A stretch of 64,000 nucleotides of DNA, taken from positions 1,093,543 through 1,157,542 of the forward strand of contig NZ_LMPP01000001.1 in the NCBI RefSeq assembly GCF_001423885.1. Reading direction: 5' to 3'. Origin of the DNA: Rathayibacter sp. Leaf185. GTDB taxonomy: Bacteria > Actinomycetota > Actinomycetes > Actinomycetales > Microbacteriaceae. The notes beneath the pieces are model-generated. The model saw only the letters and a program-made list of their open reading frames with translations, made no database searches and had not been told where the DNA came from. A program made the position numbers and the translations under genes. Numbering within the stretch: the stretch's first letter is position 1; the number at the start of each line of letters is the position of its first letter. Positions 24,449 through 33,798 of this stretch are shown one piece after another.

Positions 24449-26743
24449 TCAGCCGACCGGCACGCGCGCCTCCTCGCGCAGCACCTCGACGCCGACGAGG
24501 CGACGCGTCTCGGCGCCCACCGGCGAGGCGTCGCCGACCAGGGTCACCGCGGCGGTCGTCTCCTTCGCGGCGCAGCTCGGCCCGACCCACAGCTCGACCG
24601 CGCCCGGCTCGACCACGCGCACACCGCGGCGGTCGGTGAAGGCGAGGCGGGCCGACGGCACGTCGAAGCGCACGAGAGCCTCCTCCCCCGCCCCCAGCTC
24701 GACCCGCGCGTAGCCGAGAAGCTGCGCGACCGGCCGCGTCACCGACGCGTAGACGTCGCGGGCGTAGAGCTGCACCACGTCGACGCCGGCGCGACCACCC
24801 GTGTTGCGCACGCGGACCGCGGTCGTGAAGGCTCCGGAAGTCGGCGCCTCGGCCGACTCGAGCGACAGGCCCTCGTGCGCGAACGTCGTGTACGACAGCC
24901 CGTGCCCGAACGGCAGCACCGGAGTGCTGTCGGCGCTGGTCACCTCCGACGGCCCGCCGAGGATCGGGTGCAGGTACGAGAACGGCTGCGCGCCCGCCGA
25001 GCGCGGCAACGAGACGGGCAGGCGCCCGGAGGGGACGACCCGCCCCGAGACGACACCAGCGATCGCGCCGGCCCCCTCCTCCCCCGGGAAGAACGCCTGC
25101 AGCACCGCGGCCGGACCCTCGAGCGCCCAGCCCACGGCATAGGGGCGGCCGGTCAGCAGCACGAGCACGACCGGGGTTCCGGTCGCGAGCACCGCCTCGA
25201 CGAGCTCGCGCTGGCGCCCCGGCAGCTCGAGGCTCTCGACGTCGTTGCCCTCGCCGACGGTTCCGCGTCCGAAGAGCCCCGCGCGGTCGCCGACCACGAC
25301 GACAGCGACGTCGGCCTCATGAGCGGCCGCCACGGCGGACGGGATCCCCGAGGCGTCGTCGCCCTCGACCGCGCAGCCCTCGGCCGTGACGAACGCACTG
25401 CCCGGGAACTCCGCGGCGAGCGCCTCCTGCACCGTCGGGATCTCGAAGCCGAGCGGCACGCCCTCGTGGTGGGCGAGCACGTGGTTGGCGAAGGAGTAGC
25501 AGCCCATCAGGGCGGGCGCACTGGCGGCGTTGGGGCCGATCAGCGCGATCCTCCGCGGCGTCGCGAGCGGCAGGAGGCCGTCGTTCGAGAGCAGCACGAT
25601 CGACTCCTCGGCCAGGCGCCGCGCGATGTCGCGGTGCGCGGGCGAGTCGAGGTCGATCGACTCGGGAGGGTCGTCGAAGCGCTCGTCGAGCAGCCCGAGG
25701 CGCTCCTTCTGCGCGAGCACCCGCAGCAGCGCCCGATCGACGAGCGCCTCGTCGGCCTCGCCCGAGCGGATCCGCGCGGCCAGCGGCGCGAGGAACGCGT
25801 CGCCGGTGGGCAGCTCCACGTCGATCCCCGCCTCGAGGGCCAGCTGCGCCGCCTCGCCGAGATCGGCCGCCACGGCGTGCATCAGGTGCAGGAACGCGAC
25901 CGCGAAGTAGTCGGCGACCACGACCCCGTCGAAGCCCCAGCGCTCGCGGAGCACCCCGGTCAGGTAGGCGGGCGTGGCGCCGACGGGGTCGCCGTCGATC
26001 TCGGCGTACGAGTTCATCACCGAGCGGGCGCCGCCGTCGCGGATCGCCATCTCGAACGGAGGCAGCAGCACGTCCGCGATCTCGCGCGGGCCGGCGTGCA
26101 CCGGCGCGTGGTTGCGGCCGCCGCGCGAGGCCGAGTAGCCGATGAAGTGCTTGAGCGTCGCGTCGACTCCCGCCGACTGCAGGCCCTTCACGTAGGCGGT
26201 GCCGATGGTGCCGACGACGTACGGGTCCTCGGCGATGCACTCGTCCACGCGCCCCCAGCGCGGGTCGCGGATCACGTCGAGCACGGGAGCGAGGCCCTGG
26301 TGGATCCCGAGCTCGCGCATCGAGCCGCCGATCGCGGCGGCCATCTCCTCGACGAGGCCGGGGTCGAAGGAGGCGCCCCAGGCGAGCGGAGTCGGGAACG
26401 TCGCGGCCTTCCACGCCGCCAGCCCCGTCAGGCACTCCTCGTGCACGATCGCCGGGATGCCCAGGCGCGTCTCGTCGACGAGGCGTCGCTGCTCGGCCCA
26501 CAGCCAGTGGGCGCGCTCGACCGGATCGACGGGGCGGGTGCCGTAGACCCGCGTGAGCTGGCCGATCCCCTCCCGCGTCGCATCCTCGTAGCGGGTCGAG
26601 GTGGCCATCTCGCCGGCGAGCGGAGCGACGACCTCGCCGCCCTGGTCGACCCAGTACCCGACGAGCTGCGTCAGCTTCTCCTCGAGCGTCATGCGGCCGA
26701 TCAGCGCGCTGACGCGGGCCGAGGGAGTCTCTGCTCCGGTCAT
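24449..26743 (-). CDS. GH3 family beta-glycosidase
   Basis: 764 residues with the three-domain plan of family 3: TIM barrel (RVSALIGRMTLEEKLTQLVG, LAPVLDVIRDPRWGR, LKHFIGYSASRGGRN), the nucleophile region GVVVADYFAV (Asp about 278), the alpha/beta sandwich (EESIVLLSNDGLLPL, RIALIGPNA, GRPYAVGW, PSGRLPVSLPRSAG), and a C-terminal fibronectin-III-like domain (LPFGHGLSYTTF). No signal peptide: it acts on imported beta-glucosides or beta-xylosides. The start with ribosome site AGAGGA is used; an ATG at 26785 overlapping the permease stop is the alternative. Last gene of the second sugar operon. Confidence 0.92.
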   Translation of the reverse strand: MTGAETPSARVSALIGRMTLEEKLTQLVGYWVDQGGEVVAPLAGEMATSTRYEDATREGIGQLTRVYGTRPVDPVERAHWLWAEQRRLVDETRLGIPAIVHEECLTGLAAWKAATFPTPLAWGASFDPGLVEEMAAAIGGSMRELGIHQGLAPVLDVIRDPRWGRVDECIAEDPYVVGTIGTAYVKGLQSAGVDATLKHFIGYSASRGGRNHAPVHAGPREIADVLLPPFEMAIRDGGARSVMNSYAEIDGDPVGATPAYLTGVLRERWGFDGVVVADYFAVAFLHLMHAVAADLGEAAQLALEAGIDVELPTGDAFLAPLAARIRSGEADEALVDRALLRVLAQKERLGLLDERFDDPPESIDLDSPAHRDIARRLAEESIVLLSNDGLLPLATPRRIALIGPNAASAPALMGCYSFANHVLAHHEGVPLGFEIPTVQEALAAEFPGSAFVTAEGCAVEGDDASGIPSAVAAAHEADVAVVVVGDRAGLFGRGTVGEGNDVESLELPGRQRELVEAVLATGTPVVLVLLTGRPYAVGWALEGPAAVLQAFFPGEEGAGAIAGVVSGRVVPSGRLPVSLPRSAGAQPFSYLHPILGGPSEVTSADSTPVLPFGHGLSYTTFAHEGLSLESAEAPTSGAFTTAVRVRNTGGRAGVDVVQLYARDVYASVTRPVAQLLGYARVELGAGEEALVRFDVPSARLAFTDRRGVRVVEPGAVELWVGPSCAAKETTAAVTLVGDASPVGAETRRLVGVEVLREEARVPVG

Positions 26744-26781
26744 CGGAAGGTCCTCTCGAGAGTCTGCGGAGCGCGTGCCGG

Positions 26782-27675
26782 TCATCCCTTCACCGCCCCG
26801 GTGAGCCCGCCGACGATGCGGCGCTCGAAGACGCTGAAGAAGATCAGCGCCGGGATCATCGACAGCGATACGAAGGCGAGCACCTTCGCCGTGTCGACGG
26901 AGTACTGCGACGAGAACGCCTGCACGCCCAGCGGCAGGGTGAACGAGTTCTCGTCGTTGAGGATGAACAGCGGCAGCAGGTAGCTGTTCCAGCTCGCGAT
27001 GAACGCGAGGATGCCCGTCGTGATGACACCGGGCATCGCCAGGCGCACGACCATGCGCCAGAAGAAGCCGATGCGGCTGCAGCCGTCGATGAACGCCGCC
27101 TCCTGGATCTCGTCCGGGATCGCGCGCAGGAACGGCACCAGGATGATGATCGTGGTCGGCAGGCCGAACGCGATCTGCGGCAGCACGACTCCGGCGAGCG
27201 AGTTCATCAGGCCGAGGCTCTTGATCACCAGGTACAGCGGAGTGATCGCGACGGTCATCGGGAACATCAGACCCGCCGCGAAGAGCGCGTAGAACACACC
27301 GCGACCGCTGAAGGAGTAGCGGGCGAGCACGTAGCTCGCCATCAGCCCCAGCACCACGACGCCGAGCGTCGTCGCGAGCGCGGCGATGGCGGAGTTGCCC
27401 ACCTCGCGCCAGAAGATGCCTCCGGTGATCACGTCGAGGTAGTTCTGCACGTTCCACGGCGCGGGGAAGCCCGACGGATCGGTCGTGATCTGCGCGTTCG
27501 TGCGGAAGCCGCCGATGATGATGTACGCCACAGGGGCGAGCATCAGCGCGATCACGACGATCGCCACCACGTAGGCGATGATCGTGCCGCGACCGAGCGG
27601 TCGCCTCCGCGGCTTCTGCCGGTTCACCGTGATCGGCGATGCGGTACCGGGCGGTACGGCGGTCAGAGTGGTCAT
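26782..27675 (-). CDS. Carbohydrate ABC transporter permease (MalG type)
   Basis: 297 residues, six membrane helices, with the EAA loop EIQEAAFIDGCSRIGFFWRM and a C-terminal FERRIVGGLTGAVKG characteristic of the MalG-like subunit. The ATG overlaps the stop of the MalF-type gene, and its own stop overlaps an alternative start of the GH3 gene, so the whole set is tightly coupled. Membrane channel subunit of the second CUT1 importer; the ATPase is not encoded nearby. Confidence 0.92.
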   Translation of the reverse strand: MTTLTAVPPGTASPITVNRQKPRRRPLGRGTIIAYVVAIVVIALMLAPVAYIIIGGFRTNAQITTDPSGFPAPWNVQNYLDVITGGIFWREVGNSAIAALATTLGVVVLGLMASYVLARYSFSGRGVFYALFAAGLMFPMTVAITPLYLVIKSLGLMNSLAGVVLPQIAFGLPTTIIILVPFLRAIPDEIQEAAFIDGCSRIGFFWRMVVRLAMPGVITTGILAFIASWNSYLLPLFILNDENSFTLPLGVQAFSSQYSVDTAKVLAFVSLSMIPALIFFSVFERRIVGGLTGAVKG

Positions 27676-28679
27676 CGCTTGTCTCCCGTGAGCGCGCCCT
27701 CGGTGTCCCGCCGCAGCACGAAGCGCTGGTAGAGCAGGGCGACGACGAGGGAGATGAGGAACAGGACGACGGCGACGGCGTTGCCGTAGCCGTAGTTGCC
27801 GGCGTTGCGTCCGTTGGTGACGAGGTAGGTCGCCATCGTCGAGGTGCCGGCGGTCGAGGACACGTACTGCCCCCAGATGATGTAGACGAGGTCGAACAGC
27901 TGCAGCGCGCCGATGATCGACAGGAACGCCCAGATGCGCAGAGTGGGTGCGAGCAGCGGGAGGGTGATCCTCCGCTGGACCTGCCAGTACGAGGCGCCGT
28001 CGATGGCGGCCGCCTCCGACAGCTCCTCCGGGATGCCCTGGAGCCCGGCGAGGAAGAGGATCACGGCGAAGCCGATGTACTTCCACGTGATGATCAGCAT
28101 CAGGGTCCAGATGGCGATCGCCGGATCCGACAGCCAGTCCTGCTTCAGCGCGCCGAGCCCGACCTTCTCGAGGAACCCGTTGACGGCTCCGCTGGTCTGG
28201 AGCATCAGGCTCCAGCCTGTGCCGACGACGACCTCGGAGATGACGTAGGGCACGAAGATCAGGACGCGGATGAAGGACTGCCCGCGCAGCTTGCGGTTCA
28301 GCAGCAGCGCGATCAGGATCGCGGCCGGCCCCTGGAGCACGAGCGAGAGGATCACGATCGTGCCGTTGTGGGTGAGCGCCTCGTGGAAGGTCGGGTCCTG
28401 GAGGATCGTGAGGTAGTTCTTGAAGCCCACGAAGTCGGTGGGGACCCCGTAGCCCTGCCAGCTGAAGAAGCCGTAGTACGCCGCCATCACGACCGGGAAG
28501 ATCACGAAGGCGAGGAAGACGATCAGGGCCGGGCCGACGAGGATCGCGACCTCGAGGCGTCCCGCCCAGCCCAGGCCCCTGCGACGCCGGCGGACCGGGG
28601 GCGCCGCGACGGCACCCCCGGTCGTCGGGCGCTCGCGGGGCTGGTCCGCTCCGAGGAGCGGGCTCTCGCGGAGCGCCAC
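27672..28679 (-). CDS. Carbohydrate ABC transporter permease (MalF type)
   Basis: 335 residues with a 40-residue cytoplasmic Arg/Pro-rich N-terminus, then six to seven membrane helices starting LEVAILVGPALIVFLAFVIF. The coupling loop reads ELSEAAAIDGASYWQVQRRI. It follows the binding-protein gene by only 3 nt, so the operon order is binding protein, MalF, MalG, GH3. Partner of the MalG-type subunit downstream. Confidence 0.92.
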   Translation of the reverse strand: MALRESPLLGADQPRERPTTGGAVAAPPVRRRRRGLGWAGRLEVAILVGPALIVFLAFVIFPVVMAAYYGFFSWQGYGVPTDFVGFKNYLTILQDPTFHEALTHNGTIVILSLVLQGPAAILIALLLNRKLRGQSFIRVLIFVPYVISEVVVGTGWSLMLQTSGAVNGFLEKVGLGALKQDWLSDPAIAIWTLMLIITWKYIGFAVILFLAGLQGIPEELSEAAAIDGASYWQVQRRITLPLLAPTLRIWAFLSIIGALQLFDLVYIIWGQYVSSTAGTSTMATYLVTNGRNAGNYGYGNAVAVVLFLISLVVALLYQRFVLRRDTEGALTGDKR

Positions 28680-28682
28680 GGT

Positions 28683-29969
28683 CTAGGCCTTGGCCGCTGC
28701 GGCGTTGACGGCCTCGACGAGCTGCTCCGGGTCGCTCTTGCCGGCGAGCAGGTCGACGACTCCGACGTTCAGCGCGTTGCCGACGTTGAGGCCGTAGACG
28801 GTGTCGAGCCACTGCGAGACGTAGGGAGCCGAGTTGTAGGCGGCGAGGATGTCCTTCAGGTACGGCTCGGTGACGGCCTCCTGCGCGACGGTGTTCACCG
28901 GCGGCGCATTGAAGGCGGCGTAGTACTCCTTCTGCACGTCCGAGGTCGCGAGGTAGTTCAGGAAGTCGACGCACGCGTCGGGAGCGTCGACCGAGCAGGA
29001 GTAGCCGTCGACACCGCCCATGATCGAGCCGGGCTCGCCCTCTCCGCCGTCGATCTCGGGGAACGGGAACCAGCCCAGGTCGGGCAGGGGCTTCTCGTCG
29101 GGGGTGAGGGAGGCGATGACTCCGGGGTTCCAGGCGCCCATGAGCTCCATCGAGGCCTGGTGGTTGGCGAGCAGGCCCGCCGAGCTGCCGGCGCCCTGCT
29201 GGGCGGCGGTGGTCAGGAAGCCCTCGTTGAACGGCTCGGTGTCGGCGAAGGACTGCAGGTCCTCGCCGGCCTTCAGCCAGCAGTCGTCCGAGAAGTCCTT
29301 GGAGTCGGCCGCCTCGGCCATGGTGTCGGCGCTGCACTCGCGCAGCGCGAAGAAGTAGAACCAGTGCGCGGCGGGCCAGGCGTCCTTGCCGCCGAGCGCG
29401 ACGGCCTGCGTGCCGCTGCCCTTCAGCGCCGTCACGGCCGCATCGAGCTCGTCGATCGTCTTCGGGGTCTCGGTGATGCCGGCGTCCGCGAAGAGGTCCT
29501 GGCTGTAGAACACGCCGCCGGGGAGCACGGCGACGGGCATCGCCCACACCTTGTCGTCGAGGGTGTTCGCCGAGAAGGAGCCCTCGGGGATCTCGCTGCG
29601 CGCCTCGTCCGAGATGCCGCTCGTGATGTCCTTGACCTGGCCGCCCGCGACCATGGCGGCGAGCTTGCCGCCTCCGCGCTGGAGGAAGATGTCGGGCGCG
29701 TCGCCGGAGTTCAGCGCCGTCTGCAGCTTGCCGTCGAGGTCCTCGTTCTGGATCGCCTGCGAATCGATCGTGACGCCGGGGTTCGCCGCCTCGAAGTCGG
29801 CGATGGTCTTCTCCCAGAACGCCTGGCCGGGGCCGGTGGTGGAGTTCTGCCAGAGGGTCATCGAGACGGAGCCGTCGGAGGACCCCGCGTCCTGGGCCGA
29901 GCAGCCGCTGAGGGCCGCGGCCGCGCCGAGCAGGGCGACTGTGGCCACTGCGATCTTTCTGAACTTCAT
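28683..29969 (-). CDS. Extracellular sugar-binding lipoprotein (ABC importer)
   Basis: 428 residues. Signal peptide with lipobox ALSGC (Cys at about 23) and a type 1 solute-binding fold: VSMTLWQNSTTGPGQAFWEK, FEAANPGVTIDSQAI, KLQTALNSGDAPDIFLQRGG, MPVAVLPGGVFYSQDLFADA and a C-terminal VNAAAAK. It contains extra cysteines (RECSADT, DDCWLKAG, SCSVDAPDAC) that may form disulphides. First gene of the second sugar operon, divergent from a LacI regulator, with operator-like palindromes in the shared region. The substrate is probably a beta-linked oligosaccharide, inferred from the GH3 neighbour. Confidence 0.92.
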   Translation of the reverse strand: MKFRKIAVATVALLGAAAALSGCSAQDAGSSDGSVSMTLWQNSTTGPGQAFWEKTIADFEAANPGVTIDSQAIQNEDLDGKLQTALNSGDAPDIFLQRGGGKLAAMVAGGQVKDITSGISDEARSEIPEGSFSANTLDDKVWAMPVAVLPGGVFYSQDLFADAGITETPKTIDELDAAVTALKGSGTQAVALGGKDAWPAAHWFYFFALRECSADTMAEAADSKDFSDDCWLKAGEDLQSFADTEPFNEGFLTTAAQQGAGSSAGLLANHQASMELMGAWNPGVIASLTPDEKPLPDLGWFPFPEIDGGEGEPGSIMGGVDGYSCSVDAPDACVDFLNYLATSDVQKEYYAAFNAPPVNTVAQEAVTEPYLKDILAAYNSAPYVSQWLDTVYGLNVGNALNVGVVDLLAGKSDPEQLVEAVNAAAAKA

Positions 29970-30078
29970 CGTTCGAACCGTTCTCTTCGCTGAGAGGCGC
30001 CGCCAGGGAGTGCGACGCCGAAGGGTGCGCCCGCGGGGAGCGGGCCTGCTCAGTCTCAGAGGGGGCTCGGGGATCGAC

Positions 30079-30101
30079 AAACGTTTTCGAAATCAGTTTC
30101 G
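30079..30101. promoter_or_regulatory. LacI-type operators of the GH3 locus
   Basis: AAACGTTT (30079-30086), a perfect palindrome with central CG as in LacI operators, and CGAAATCAGTTTCG (30088-30101), with CGAAA/TTTCG arms, adjoin each other. On the minus strand TTGTCG overlaps this area with GAGACT 17 nt further on, a plausible promoter for the binding-protein gene. On the plus strand TAGAGT lies 7 nt before the LacI ATG, suggesting a leaderless LacI mRNA. Confidence 0.55.
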
Positions 30102-30125
30102 ACGGGGCGGGTTAGAGTCGGTCGC

Positions 30126-31124
30126 ATGTCCCTCCGACCCTCGATCCACGACGTCGCCGCGGCCGCCGGAGTCTCGGTCGCCACGGTGTCGAAGGCGGTC
30201 AACGGCCGCTACGGCGTGGCTCCCGCCACGGCCTCGCGCGTGCTCGAGATCGTGCGCGAGCTGGGCTACGAGTCGAGCCTCGTCGCGAGCAGCATGCGCT
30301 CGCGGCGCACCGGGGTGATCGGAGTGCTGGTCGCGGGGTTCGAGCCGTTCAGCGCCGAGATCCTCAAGGGAGTCGGATCGGTGCTCAAGGAGTCGCGGTT
30401 CGACCTGCTCGCCTACAGCGGCTCGCACGACGGCGAGCACGAGGGCTGGGAGCGGCGCTCGCTCAGCCGGCTGAGCGGCACGCTCATCGACGGAGCGATC
30501 ATGGTCACGCCCACAGTGGTCAGCGCGCGGTCCGACATCCCGCTCGTCGCCGTCGACCCGCACACCGGACGCGCCGATCTGCCCACCGTCGAGTCCGACA
30601 GCTTCGGCGGCGCCCTGCAGGCCACCCGTCACCTGATCGGTCTCGGCCACCGCCGCATCGGCTTCGTCGCCGGCAGAGTCGACCTGCGCTCGGCACGCCT
30701 GCGCGAAGCGGGCTACCGCGCGGCGCTGTCGGAGGCGGGCATCGTGTTCGACGAGCGCCTCCTGCGCGTGGGCAGCTACCACCACGACACGGCGCGACTG
30801 CCCGCGTCCACGATGCTGTCGCTCCCCGACCGCCCGACCGCGGTCTTCGCCGCGAACGACGTCTCGGCCCTCGCGATCATCGAGACGGCCGCGCACCTCG
30901 GCCTCGCCGTGCCGCGCGACCTCTCGGTCGTCGGCTTCGACGACGTCCCGGAGGCGTCCCGCTTCGATCCGCCGCTCACGACCGTCCGCCAGCCGATGCA
31001 GACCCTCGGCGCCACCGCAGCCGAGATGCTGATCGCCCTGATGGCGGGCGAGACTCCGCGCTCGCTGCACGTGCAGCTGCCGACGCAGCTCGTGCGCCGC
31101 GCGACGACGGCGCCGCCGCTGTGA
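30126..31124 (+). CDS. LacI family regulator of the GH3 sugar locus
   Basis: 332 residues: HTH IHDVAAAAGVSVATVSKAVN at the N-terminus, hinge SSLVASSMRSRRTG, then the ligand-binding domain (GVIGVLVAGFEPFSAEILKG, VFAANDVSALAIIETAAHLG, VVGFDDVPEASRFDPPLTTV). Divergent from the importer-GH3 operon, which it likely represses together with itself through the palindromes in between. The stop overlaps the GTG of the following DUF4440-like gene by 4 nt. Confidence 0.92.
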   Translation: MSLRPSIHDVAAAAGVSVATVSKAVNGRYGVAPATASRVLEIVRELGYESSLVASSMRSRRTGVIGVLVAGFEPFSAEILKGVGSVLKESRFDLLAYSGSHDGEHEGWERRSLSRLSGTLIDGAIMVTPTVVSARSDIPLVAVDPHTGRADLPTVESDSFGGALQATRHLIGLGHRRIGFVAGRVDLRSARLREAGYRAALSEAGIVFDERLLRVGSYHHDTARLPASTMLSLPDRPTAVFAANDVSALAIIETAAHLGLAVPRDLSVVGFDDVPEASRFDPPLTTVRQPMQTLGATAAEMLIALMAGETPRSLHVQLPTQLVRRATTAPPL

Positions 31125-31498
31125 GCGACTCCGACGCACTGCGGGGCGAGCTGCGGGCCGTCCATGACGAGCTCTTCGACGCGCTGGAGCTGAGCGACCT
31201 GCCCGTGCTCGAGGCGCTGCTCGACGAGCGCTTCGTGATCGAGCACCCGACCGGGCTCGTGCAGTCGAAGGCGGAGTGGCTCGCCGACATCGACGACGAG
31301 CGCAAGGCCTACCACGCGGTCGACCACGTCGAGAGTGCCGTGTCGGGATGCGCGGCGCACCCGATCCTGACCTCGCGCACCCTGACCGAGGCGACCATCG
31401 GCGGCCTGCATGCCACCTGGCGCCTGCAGCTGACGAGCCGCCTCGTCGCCCGCGACGGCGAGTGGACGATCACCCGCACGGTCGTCACGACCTGGTGA
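31121..31498 (+). CDS. SnoaL-like / DUF4440 domain protein
   Basis: 125 residues with an NTF2-like cone fold: ELRAVHDELFDALELSDLPV, LEALLDERFVIEHPTG, KAEWLADIDDERKAYH and a final strand WTITRTVVTTW. Such proteins are small ligand-binding or isomerase-like enzymes of unknown substrate. GTG start inside the LacI stop (GTGA) shows translational coupling with the regulator, an unusual partner; a link to sugar metabolism is only contextual. Confidence 0.82.
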   Translation: MSDSDALRGELRAVHDELFDALELSDLPVLEALLDERFVIEHPTGLVQSKAEWLADIDDERKAYHAVDHVESAVSGCAAHPILTSRTLTEATIGGLHATWRLQLTSRLVARDGEWTITRTVVTTW

Positions 31499-31959
31499 CG
31501 CCGTCCGCGACGCGGGACCGCTGTCCGCGATCCGCAGTGCTCCCGCCCCAGGACCCGGCGCGAGCCCCGTACCGCGCCGGGAACGACCCCTCGCGTCCGA
31601 CGGGAAGCTGAGCGGCCCTCCGACAGCAGGGCCCCGAGAGGAGGCACAGGGCCGGGACCCGGTTGTCCCTACTCTGAAGAAACTCTCACACCGACTCCTC
31701 ATCGGCGTGCCCGCCCCTGCGCCTCCCTCCCCCAGGAGCATCTCGATCCGAGCGTCCGCAGCGCTTCCGCTCCACTCCGAGACGCGTCCTGGTGGTGGTT
31801 CGGCTGCCTTCCCGCACCAACCGCCCGGACCGCAGCGACGCGTACACCCGGGCTCCTCCCCTCCCGGGACGAGCCCGGTCCCGTGCGCGCGTCGAGGTTC
31901 CGCCGCGACGTGCTCCGGGCGATCTCCTCCCGCCGCACGAGACGATCGGACGACACCGC
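31499..31959. other. Intergenic region, possible promoter and long leader
   Basis: No gene supported. TTGTCC (31663-31668) and TACTCT (31670-31675) lie in a less GC-rich patch, AAGAAACTCTCACAC; TACTCT fits a -10 box. If used, the leader to the beta-helix gene at 31960 is about 280 nt. An in-frame extension of that gene to 31792 exists but encodes a low-complexity Arg/Pro stretch and lacks a ribosome site. Confidence 0.35.
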
Positions 31960-33708
31960 ATGACCCGAGACACCCCCTCCAGCACCTCACCGCCCCGCAC
32001 CGCACCCGAGTCGCGGCCGCTGCGGATGCGGACTCCAGGAGGCGCGGTGCGGCGATCGAGGACGGACCTGAAGCGGGTCCTGGCGATCACGGCCGCCCTG
32101 GGGATCGTCCTCACGGCCACCTCGATCCTGGAGGCGCCGGCCGCCTCGGCCGCCGAGACCACGACCTACGGACCGGACGGCTCCCACTACCCCTCGGACA
32201 CCCCCGACATCCGTTCCGAGGACGCCGAGTACACGGTCGTGGAGGTCGCGGCCACAGGCCCGGCGATCCGGAAGGCTCTCGACGCTCTGACGAAGGCCGA
32301 GATCGCGGCAGGGGCCGTCATCGCCGTGGCGCCGGGGCACATCGCCGACCTGTCGGCGCTCAACGGCTACAAGAACGCCGGACGCACCAAGGTGCTGATC
32401 ACGGCGCGCGACGGCTTCCGGTCGGTGACCGGCGGCGACTGGGCTCTGAGGGCGGTCACGGGCATCACCCTCCTGCGCTTCGACATCGACTCGATCGACG
32501 TGAAGGGGGCGACGCACTCCTCGTTCGCCTGGCTGCGCGTCAACGAGAACTGGGTGGGCCTCGCCGCCTCGGCAAGTGTTCCCGTGCGGGACGTCGAGCT
32601 CATGGAGGTCGTCGAGCCCGAGTCGCGGCTGAAGAGCAGCGACTCGGCGCAGATCAAGGCCTACTCGCCGAACGTGATGAGCGACGTGCTGATCGAGGGC
32701 AGCTACTTCGCCCCGTCGTACTACGTCGATGCGGTGTACGGCGGCTCGAACCCCGCGCGGCCCCACACCGACAGCCTCCAGATCGAGGGCTCGGGCGTGA
32801 CCGGCCAGATCACCGTCAGGGACACCGCCGTGTTCGGCTCGAACAACAGCGCCGTCATCATCGGGGGCGTGAGGAACATCGCGTTCGATCGGTCGCTCAT
32901 CGTGGGCGGCTCCGTCACGACCGAGCGCTACCCGTTCCTCGACGGCGGCGCCGGATCGGCAGGAGCCCTCAGCGGCGCGGGCAGCCTCAGCGCCATCCAG
33001 GGCTCGGGCGGCGGCAACGTCGACGCGTCCGACTCGATCTTCCTCGGCTCCCTCCAGCCGACGTGGGACACCGTCTCGAACACCCGCACGAACCTCACCA
33101 ACCGGGTGGCGAGGAGCGGTGGCTTCACGGTCGACGCGACGCTGACCTCGATGACGTCGGACGATCTCGACGCGGTGAGCACGCCGCCGACCACGGCGCA
33201 TCTCGTCGCCAGCTGGGACGACGTCACGATCCCGAGCGGCCCGGCGCCGACCCCGACGGCCACTCCGACGGCCACTCCGATCGCGACGGCCACGCCCACG
33301 CCCACGCCGACTCCCACGGCCACGGCGACGCCCACCCCGATCGCGACGGCCGCGCCCGCGCCGACTGCGGCTCCGACCGCTCCCGACGACGAAGCGCCGA
33401 CCCTGCCGGAGGCCCCCGTCGCCGACACCACCGCTCCGACGGTCGAGATCACCTCACCGCAGCCCGGCGCCGTGCTCAGCGGCACGTCGACCGCCACCGC
33501 CACCGCCACCGACGACACCGCCGTGACCGGTGTCGCGTTCTACCTCGGCAGCCTCAAGGTCGGCGATGCCACCCGGACCGGCACGTCCACCTGGTCGCTG
33601 ACCACGAGCACGGCCGGCATGCGCGGGACCTTCCCGCTCACCGCCCGAGCGACCGATACGGCGGGGAACGTCTCTGTGAGCACGCCGACGACGGTGACGC
33701 TGAGGTAG
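31960..33708 (+). CDS. Secreted beta-helix protein with PT-rich linker and Ig-like domain
   Basis: 582 residues. Long N-region with RRSRTDLKRVLAITAALG and a hydrophobic core ending PAASAAET, a signal peptide cut at about residue 66. The middle (about 70-425) reads like a right-handed parallel beta-helix (IRSEDAEYTVVEVAA, DSLQIEGSGVTGQITVRDTA, SAVIIGGVRNIAFDRSLIVG), as in pectate-lyase-like and hyaluronate-lyase-like surface proteins. A Thr-Pro-Ala repeat linker (about 430-490) leads to a bacterial Ig-like domain (VEITSPQPGAVLSGTSTATA, FYLGSLKVGDA). No sorting motif. Role in polysaccharide binding or cleavage is possible, but no catalytic residues are assigned. Confidence 0.78.
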   Translation: MTRDTPSSTSPPRTAPESRPLRMRTPGGAVRRSRTDLKRVLAITAALGIVLTATSILEAPAASAAETTTYGPDGSHYPSDTPDIRSEDAEYTVVEVAATGPAIRKALDALTKAEIAAGAVIAVAPGHIADLSALNGYKNAGRTKVLITARDGFRSVTGGDWALRAVTGITLLRFDIDSIDVKGATHSSFAWLRVNENWVGLAASASVPVRDVELMEVVEPESRLKSSDSAQIKAYSPNVMSDVLIEGSYFAPSYYVDAVYGGSNPARPHTDSLQIEGSGVTGQITVRDTAVFGSNNSAVIIGGVRNIAFDRSLIVGGSVTTERYPFLDGGAGSAGALSGAGSLSAIQGSGGGNVDASDSIFLGSLQPTWDTVSNTRTNLTNRVARSGGFTVDATLTSMTSDDLDAVSTPPTTAHLVASWDDVTIPSGPAPTPTATPTATPIATATPTPTPTPTATATPTPIATAAPAPTAAPTAPDDEAPTLPEAPVADTTAPTVEITSPQPGAVLSGTSTATATATDDTAVTGVAFYLGSLKVGDATRTGTSTWSLTTSTAGMRGTFPLTARATDTAGNVSVSTPTTVTLR

Positions 33709-33722
33709 CGACGGCACCCGCG

Positions 33723-33758
33723 ACGGGCCGGCCCTCCCCTGCGGAGTGGCCGGCCCGT
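33723..33758. terminator. Bidirectional terminator hairpin
   Basis: ACGGGCCGGCC (33723-33733) pairs perfectly with GGCCGGCCCGT (33748-33758) across a 14-nt loop and is followed by TCTG. It lies between the convergent beta-helix and ketoacyl-synthase genes. Confidence 0.75.
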
Positions 33759-33798
33759 TCTGCGTGCAGGCCGCCGTCCGCCCGCGGGAGGGCGTGCC

